A model generated the notes under the pieces. The model was not told the DNA's origin and ran no database searches. It saw only the letters and a program-made list of their open reading frames with translations. A DNA stretch of 64,000 bases from Enoplosus armatus (Eukaryota; Chordata; Actinopteri; Centrarchiformes; Enoplosidae), in contig NC_092191.1 of the NCBI RefSeq assembly GCF_043641665.1, positions 67,001-131,000 on the forward strand, written 5' to 3'. Positions within the stretch are counted from its first letter, which is position 1. Every line of letters begins with the position of its first letter. Below are positions 58,044 to 64,000 of the stretch, piece by piece. The position numbers were made by a program, and so were the translations under genes.

Positions 58044-60143
58044 CTAGCTATGCGTCAAAGATTCTCGACAGGCTCTCCGGGAGCGGAAACGGATCTCAGA
58101 CAGTTTGGAGTTGATGCCGGAGCCAATGTCTCCTTTCTTGGCAAGAGGAAACCTAGCCAAGATGGCGTCTGAGAAAGAGAGAGAAGACTGTCAGAGAGAG
58201 AAAGACTGTCAGAGAGAGGAAGACTGTCGGAGAGAGGAAGACCTACTGAAGATGGCGTTGATCTTGTGCGGGTCGAGCGCGCTGCGTTGTGGGTGGGAGG
58301 CGGGCCGACGGCTCCGTCCACCTCGCAGGTTACTGTTCATCAGCGTGTTCATATCAAACACACCTATCAGCAGCATCCGCGCCATCGCTGTGGGAGACTG
58401 TGCCTGATTGGCTGTCTGCCACGAGCGGACATCACAGAGAACACCAGAGCCTGGGTACACCTCCACCTGGCTCACCTGGACAGATTAAAACATAACTGAC
58501 ACGTTTAAAACCAGATCAGACAAAAACTATTTATTCAAAACCTCTACAACGAACCAGATCTACTTTAAACCAGGTCAGATTAAATCAGATCAGGTTATTT
58601 AAAAACATGATCAAATTAATTCAGATTTAATTTAAACCAATCAGATCAGTTCCAGATCCAGTGTAAGAAGATCAGATTAAACCAGTTCCATTATAAACCA
58701 GATCAGCTCCAGTGTAAACAGATAAGACCCTGTGTAAACCAGATCAGAGGAGTTCTCACATGTCCATTAAGGTGTCCAGCGGTACACTGGCTCTCAGAGC
58801 AGCTCCTCCTTAGTTCCTCCATGTTGGTCTGGCTGCAGAGTGGCGCCTCCTCCCCCATGTGGCTCCCCAGGCCCAGGTCTGCTCCTCCTGGCACCTCTTC
58901 ATCCTCGGAGCCCAGCGGGCCCCAGGACTCCGACATGTCCCCGCTCAGCTCATCCTGGAGCTCCTGGACATAGACCTGGGGACTGAAGTCTTCGTCCTGA
59001 TTGGCCGAGTGGTGGAGATGTGAGTATGGAGCGTAACTGTCGCTCCTGCCTGTTTCCGTGGAGACGGAGTGGTGACTGTTGGCCTGGCCCAACGTCTGCC
59101 ACATGGTGGACAGGAGCCCAGGAATTTCTGAGAAATGTAGTCAAATCAAATGTTACAAAATCAAACCAGATCAGATTAATTTAAACTGGATCAGATGTGA
59201 TAGGATGCAAAAGAGAACTAAAATTCAGTAACTCAGTGAACTCTCTCTGACTACCTCTTGGAACCTGATTGGTCTCTGATTGGTCACCTGTGAACAGGTA
59301 GACCAGGCAGTGTTGTGGATCTGGACTCACCATGGACCAGCATGTTCTTCAGTCTCTGGTTCTCAGCCGAAAGCTCCGCCTTCTCTCTCTCCAGCTGTCG
59401 AACCCGAGAACGCAGGAAGTGAAGCTCAGCGGTCTGTGATGGGATCAGGACCGACCCAGCTGACTCCACCTTCACCACCTGCAGGAGGGGGGAGGGGGGA
59501 TGATTGGTCAGTCAACACATCAATCAATCTGATACTTACCAGAAACATAAGCCAACATGATTGGTTGTAAGTCCTCTCCACCTGTTGTCATGGTGATCAA
59601 AGTGACACGTGTGGATCAGAGTTTGACTGTTTGTCTCCTTCATGCTGTTTAATGTGATAAAGTTTTTTTCTTTTCTACAATAAAACCAAAACGACTCCAT
59701 CAGAGGTTTCTTTGCTTCAGGTTTTAGAAGCTCATCATGTGTTCTATACGAAAATGTAGAAGTACAGCAGAAGAATAAAGTAACACAAGATAGAAGTATT
59801 TCCAAATTGTATTTGAGTAAATGTTCAGTCAGGATATAAAATAGACTAAACTGAAAACTAAAATAAACTCCTGCTCTTCAGCTTTTAAAAGTGACATTAT
59901 GATAACAACTAGGACTTTTCACCAATCGATACATCTGATTATTGACCAGCAGACATTCATCAATAACTTGTGTGTGTCTATATATATATATATATAGACA
60001 CACACACACACACACACTATGTACATGTACACACACTGCAGGTATTTGTGACATGTCTCCGGTATGACCGTCTGTCTCACCATCGGGCCGGTACCGCCGC
60101 TGTGTGTCCGCTGCAGGACGCTGCTGTCCGGACTGTCCATCAT
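58044..60143 (-). CDS. Coiled-coil and BEN-domain protein, five coding exons
   Basis: Coding exons on the minus strand: 60081-60143, 59331-59478, 58760-59127, 58247-58475 and 58044-58168. All have GT-AG borders and compatible phases, with no stop, giving 310 aa. Residues about 40-70 form a leucine-zipper-like coiled coil (LHFLRSRVRQLEREKAELSA, ENQRLKNML). Next is an acidic, Ser-rich linker (VQELQDELSGDMSESWGPLG, EDEEVPGG). The C-terminal 110 aa resemble a BEN domain (VLCDVRSWQTANQ, AMARMLLIGVFDMNTLMNSN, LDPHKINAIF, then ARFPLAKKGDIG and INSKLSEIRFRSRRA). BEN proteins bind DNA and usually repress transcription. Two adjacent ATGs (60143 and 60140) are possible starts. I cannot name the orthologue. 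It lacks the BTB of NACC proteins and does not match what I recall of BEND4, BEND5 or BEND6. Head to head with prkn. Confidence 0.85.
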
Positions 60144-60454
60144 CTCGAGACACTAACCGGAGACACTAACGGGACTTTAATGTCCGAAGAAAGCCGGTAA
60201 TGTTCCGGTACTTAGTCCGCCAGCTGGCTCCGAAAAACACACAAAGAAAAAAAAAAGAAAAACAAGTTTATTAAAATTCATGACTACCTCCACTTCCGGT
60301 GCCGCTCTGTGACGTAATTCCTGCGTGACGGCGCTGTAGTTTTACTGGAGGACGTTAGTAACGATTGTGAGCTTGCAGCGGGACTACAGTACCCAGAGTG
60401 CACCGCGGCCGACAGACCGTAAACACGAACAGAGACTGAAGGACGAAGTAACTG
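60144..60454. promoter_or_regulatory. Putative bidirectional promoter, BEN-domain gene / prkn
   Basis: 311 bp between opposed start codons. Contains CACTTCCGGT (60291-60300, ETS), TGACGTAA (60310-60317, CRE/ATF) and ACTACAGTACCCAGAGTGCA (60383-60402). The last is close to the ZNF143/SBS consensus that is frequent in TATA-less bidirectional promoters. Motif calls are by eye. Confidence 0.7.
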
Positions 60455-60508
60455 ATGATCGGTGAGTCCTAGATTCTACCGAACTCTACTGTGGTTCTAC
60501 TGAAGGTT

Positions 60509-60570
<62 letters not shown>

Positions 60571-63500
60571 CAGTCAGTTCAATCAGAGTCTAATTGATTA
60601 TCTGAACAATACGTCACAGCTGAAACTATCGATGACAGATTCAGTGGTAGGGTTACTTCAGTAAAAGTACACAAGTATTATCAGCTTCTTAAAGTATCAG
60701 CAGTGAAAATACATAGGTATTCTCAGCTTCATGTAGTTAATGTATCAGCTGTAAAATAGTTATTCTCAGCTTCATATAGTCAAATTATCTGCAGTAAAAG
60801 TACACTAGTATTCTCAGTTTCATGTAGTTATAGTCAGCAGTAAAAGTACACAGGTATTCTCAGTTTCACGTAGTTATAGTCAGCAGTAAAATACACAGGT
60901 ATTCTCAGATTCACGTGGTTAACGTAGACAAGTATTCTGTTTCATGTAATTATAGTCAGCAGTAAAAGTACACAGGTATTCTCAGCTTCATGTAGTAAAA
61001 GTATCTACACAAATATTCTCAGTTTCATGTAGTTAAAGTATCAGCAGTAAAATACACAGGTATTCTCAGCTTCATGTAGTTGAAGTATCAGCAGTAAAGG
61101 TACTCAAGTATCCTCAGCTTCATGTAGTTAGTCACCTGACCTGTCAGAATCAGAAATCAGAATCAGAATCAGAAGAGGTCACCTGACCTAACACCTCACC
61201 TGTCACCTGACCTGACACCTGACCTGTCTCCTCACCTGACACCTCCCCTGACACCTCACCTGTCACCTGACCTGTCACCTTACCTGAAACCTCACCTGTC
61301 CTGACACCTCATCTGTCACCTCACCTGACACCTCACCTGACACCTCACCTGACATCTCACCTGTCACCTTACCTGTCACCTGACCTAACACCCGACCTAA
61401 CACCTCACCTGACACCTGACCTGTCACCTGACCTGTCACCTCACCTGTCACCTGACCTGTCACCTGACCTGTCACCTCACCTGACACCTCACCTGACACC
61501 CCACTTCTCACCTCACCTTACCTGTCACCTGACCTAACACCTCACCTGTCATGTGACCTGTCACCTGACCTGACACCTCACCTGACACCTGACCTGTCAC
61601 CTTACCTGACACCTCCCCTGACACCTGACCTAACACCTCGCCTGTCACATGACCTGACACCTCACCTGTCACCTGACCTGACACCTCCCCTGTCACCTGA
61701 CCTGACACCTCACCTGACATCTCACCTGTCACCTTACCTGTCACCTCACCTGACACCTCACCTGTCACCTGTGTGTGTCTCCTCAGTGTTTGTGCGGTAT
61801 AACCTGGGGCCAGGTGTGGCCGTGGAGCTACAGGAAGAGGCAAGTGTGGCTGAGCTGAAGGAGGTGGTGGGGAGTCAGCAGGGAGTCCGACCGGAGCACC
61901 TCAGGGTGCTGTTCGCTGGGAGGGAGCTGAGGAGCACTGCCACACTGCAGGTGAGGTCCTCTCCTCGCTTCCTTTCCTCTCTCCTCCTCTCTTCTCCTTT
62001 CCACTCTCCTCTCCTCTCCTCTGCTCTGCTCTCCTTTCCTCTCCTTCTCTCCTCCTCTCCTCTCCTCCTCCTCCTCCACCTCTCTTCCTCTCTCCTCCTC
62101 CTCCGCCTCTCCTCCTCTCTTCTCCTCTCCTCCGCCTCTCCTCTCCTCTGCCTGTCCTCCTCACCCTCCTCTCCTCTCCTTTCCTCTCCTTCTCTCCTCC
62201 TCCTCCGCCTCTCCTCCTCTCTTCTCTTCTCCTCTCCTCTCCTCTGCTCTGCTCTGCTCTGCTCTGCTCTCCTCTGCTCTCCTTTCCTCTCCTTCTCTCC
62301 TCCTCTCCTCTCCTCCTCCTCCTCCACCTCTCTTCCTCTCTCCTCCTCCTCTGCCTCTCCTCCTCTCTTCTCCTCTCCTCCGCCTCTCCTCTCCTCTGCC
62401 TGTCCTCCTCACCCTCCTCTCCTCTCCTTTCCTCTCCTTCTCTCCTCCTCCTCCGCCTCTCCTCCTCTCTTCTCTTCTCCTCTCCTCTCCTCTGCTCTGC
62501 TCTGCTCTGCTCTCCTCTGCTCTCCTTTCCTCTCCTTCTCTCCTCCTCTCCTCTCCTCCTCCTCCTCCACCTCTCTTCCTCTCTCCTCCTCCTCCGCCTC
62601 TCCTCCTCTCTTCTCCTCTCCTCTCCTCTGCTCTGCTCTGCTCTGCTCTCCTCTGCTCTCCTTTCCTCTCCTTCTCTCCTCCTCTCCTCTCCTCCTCCTC
62701 CTCCACCTCTCTTCCTCTCTCCTCCTCCTCCGCCTCTCCTCCTCTCTTCTCCTCTCCTGCGCCTCTCCTCCTCACCCTCCTCTCCTCTCCTCTCCTTTCC
62801 TCTCCTTCTCTCCTCCTCCTCCGCCTCTCTTCCTCTCCTCTCGTCTCCTCCTCTTTTGTTGTGATTTGCCGCTATATAAAATTGAATTGAATTGAAGTTG
62901 GCCATCTGACTGACACACAGGAAACGGGCTCAGAGTGCCGGCAGTGTGGAGCCGGTGTCGGTTCTGGAGGCACTGCTGAAGGCCCGACTGAGGGTGGAAT
63001 ATGCTTATTATCAGATGACAGACAATATGCAGGCCTTCAGTCACATATGGGCTGTTGGGGGGGGGTTTATGCTCTGTGGGGGAGGGGGAAGAGCTGATTG
63101 TAAATTTCTGATCGGAGAAACAGTTTCAGTTTTTGTTCTGTATTTCAGGAATGTTTTCTTTTTTTGCCCTCAAGTGACGACTTGACAGTGATCTGGTGTG
63201 TCCTTGCAATGGTTCAATAAAGGGACTTTGAAAACCAAACCTCCTCTCCTCTCCTCTCCTCTTCTTCTCAGGGTTGTGACCTTCCAGAGCAGAGTACCGT
63301 CCATGTCGTCCTCCCTCCATCAGGTTCCTCTTCCTCCCGGCTGCTCCTCCTGCAGGAGCGCCTGGCTCGGGGCGGGGAGGAGGAGCAGGACTCTCTGACC
63401 AGGCTGGACTTCAGCTCATCGCGCCTCCCCACCACCTCCTCCGGCCTGGCAGTGATCCTGGAGGGGAGTGATGGAGGAGGAGCAGAGGAGGCGAGAGAGG

Positions 63501-63720
63501 AAGTGCAGGCTGCAGGTCTGAGAGGTCAGTGAAGGAGTGTCTGTACTCTTGCAGTATGTCTGTAGTTTCTGAGTATGTCTGACTGTGTGTACTTGTGTGT
63601 ACAGGTGTACGTACCTGCAGTACTTTCTTTGTGTACTGTAAGAGCTGCAGGTCGGTCCAACCAGGAAAACTGAGAGTTCGCTGCCGAAGCTGCAGACAGA
63701 CGGCACTGACGCTCAGCAGG
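60455..63720 (+). CDS. prkn: Parkin E3 ubiquitin ligase, exons 1-4 (partial; continues past the window)
   Basis: Coding exons: 60455-60461 (ATG ATC G; 7 nt as in human), 61787-61950 (164 nt, human exon 2 is also 164), 63272-63524 and 63605-63720. GT-AG borders, phases consistent. Residues 1-76 are the ubiquitin-like domain ([29 protein letters not shown]). Ser65, the PINK1 target in human, is kept in [14 protein letters not shown] Ser/Glu-rich linker follows ([20 protein letters not shown]). Exon 4 opens RING0 with paired cysteines ([30 protein letters not shown]). Parkin ubiquitinates outer mitochondrial membrane proteins after PINK1 activation. RING1, IBR and RING2 lie beyond 64000. The first four exons fit in 3.3 kb, far more compact than in human. 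Confidence 0.96.
60511..60570. repeat. (GT)n microsatellite in prkn intron 1
   Basis: About 29 GT units starting 50 bp after the exon 1 donor. Confidence 0.95.
60645..61130. repeat. About 43-bp minisatellite in prkn intron 1
   Basis: About ten imperfect units of CAGCAGTAAAAGTACACAGG then TATTCTCAGCTTCATGTAGT. Confidence 0.88.
61144..61175 (-). mobile_element. LINE 3' tail remnant (TTCTGATTC repeats)
   Basis: CAGAATCAGAAATCAGAATC is the complement of the tail that ends the LINE at 47597-47622. Confidence 0.5.
61180..61770. repeat. ACCTGACACCTC / ACCTGTCACCTG minisatellite
   Basis: About 590 bp of 10-bp units (ACCTGACACC / ACCTGTCACC) reaching to within about 17 bp of the prkn exon 2 acceptor. 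Confidence 0.92.
61960..62860. repeat. CTCCTC polypyrimidine array with higher-order units
   Basis: About 900 bp nearly pure pyrimidine on the plus strand, beginning some 10 bp after the prkn exon 2 donor. A CTCCACCTCTCTTCC landmark recurs near 62076, 62324, 62567 and 62703, so units of about 245 bp are themselves repeated, the last one shortened. Confidence 0.9.
62861..63271. other. Rest of prkn intron 2
   Basis: Begins with a TATATAAAATTGAATTGAAT LINE/SINE-tail motif (62871-62895). No exon seen before 63272. Confidence 0.5.
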
Positions 63721-63819
63721 GTGAGTACTCATACTGCTAAAACGCAGTATTTGTAACAGAGCAGTTATACTTGAAGTTATAGTGTTTGTGATGGCTCATA
63801 GAACATCTGACGTGATTAA

Positions 63820-64000
63820 GTTTTAATGATTAAGTGTTAATGATTGAGTTTTAATGATTGAGTTTTAATGATTAAGTGTTAATGAGTAAGTTTTAATGAT
63901 TGAGTTTTAATGGTTAAGTTGTCATGATTGAGTTTTAATGATTAAGTTTTAATGGTTAAGTGTTAATGAGTAAGTGTTAATGAGTAACTTTTAATGGTTA
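63820..64000. repeat. AGTTTTAATGATTA tandem repeat in prkn intron 4
   Basis: About 13 units of 13 bp running to the window edge. Confidence 0.9.

Noticed and set aside
58105..58407. Plus-strand open frame of 100 codons
   Set aside because: Antisense to exons 4-5 of the BEN-domain gene and to a short repeat-like intron.
61771..62895. Long plus-strand open frame (374 codons) starting at prkn exon 2
   Set aside because: Only the first 55 or so codons are parkin exon 2. The rest is Ser/Leu/Pro translation of the CT-rich repeat after a good GTGAGG donor.
61901..62905. Minus-strand Arg/Glu-rich open frames of up to 334 codons
   Set aside because: Complement of the same polypyrimidine array; no start context, no domain, composition artefact.

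Overview
The window looks like chromosomal DNA of a ray-finned (teleost, probably percomorph) fish. The genes have short spliced exons with GT-AG introns. One gene family present, FISNA-NACHT-LRR-B30.2 receptors, is a fish-type NLR expansion. The spacers are full of fish-type LINEs, Tc1 and hAT elements, foldback MITEs, minisatellites and (GT)n runs. There are no operons and no CRISPR arrays, and I found no rRNA or tRNA genes.

Left block (1-11.1 kb, minus strand): cox7a2l (supercomplex assembly factor SCAF1; three coding exons, 114 aa) is followed by kcng3 (silent Kv subunit; two coding exons, 406 aa). These genes are neighbours on human 2p21. The cox7a2l introns carry broken LINE copies in both orientations and a foldback element next to the exon 1 donor.

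Repeat-rich spacer (12-21 kb): decayed L2/CR1-group LINE fragments, a Tc1 transposase remnant, a possible solo LTR, a short telomere-like run, and two related LINE 3' ends of which one has gained about 0.9 kb. At 21.2-24.9 kb lies an NLR gene with three in-frame stops, a small frame-breaking deletion and a B30.2 exon that has lost its middle, so it is a pseudogene.

Middle block (30-51 kb, minus strand): a quaking-family STAR/KH RNA-binding gene with seven coding exons. Its introns hold a Gypsy pol remnant, a Tc1 element, several minisatellites and a LINE, and an hAT element sits inside a second LINE fragment with an 8-bp target duplication. Its last exon has an altered QKI-5-type tail.

Right block (58-64 kb): an intact five-exon gene for a coiled-coil/BEN-domain protein (minus strand, 310 aa) stands head to head with parkin (prkn, plus strand, exons 1-4; the rest lies beyond the window). 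About 311 bp separate the two start codons, with ETS-, CRE- and ZNF143-like motifs between them. In human the order is PRKN-PACRG-QKI; here the PACRG position and orientation are taken by the BEN-domain gene. The window therefore joins segments equivalent to human 2p21 and 6q26.

The genes are independent housekeeping or regulatory loci (respiratory supercomplexes, K+ channel tuning, RNA processing, mitophagy, probable transcriptional control) and do not form one pathway. cox7a2l and prkn both act at mitochondria, but nothing in the sequence links them.
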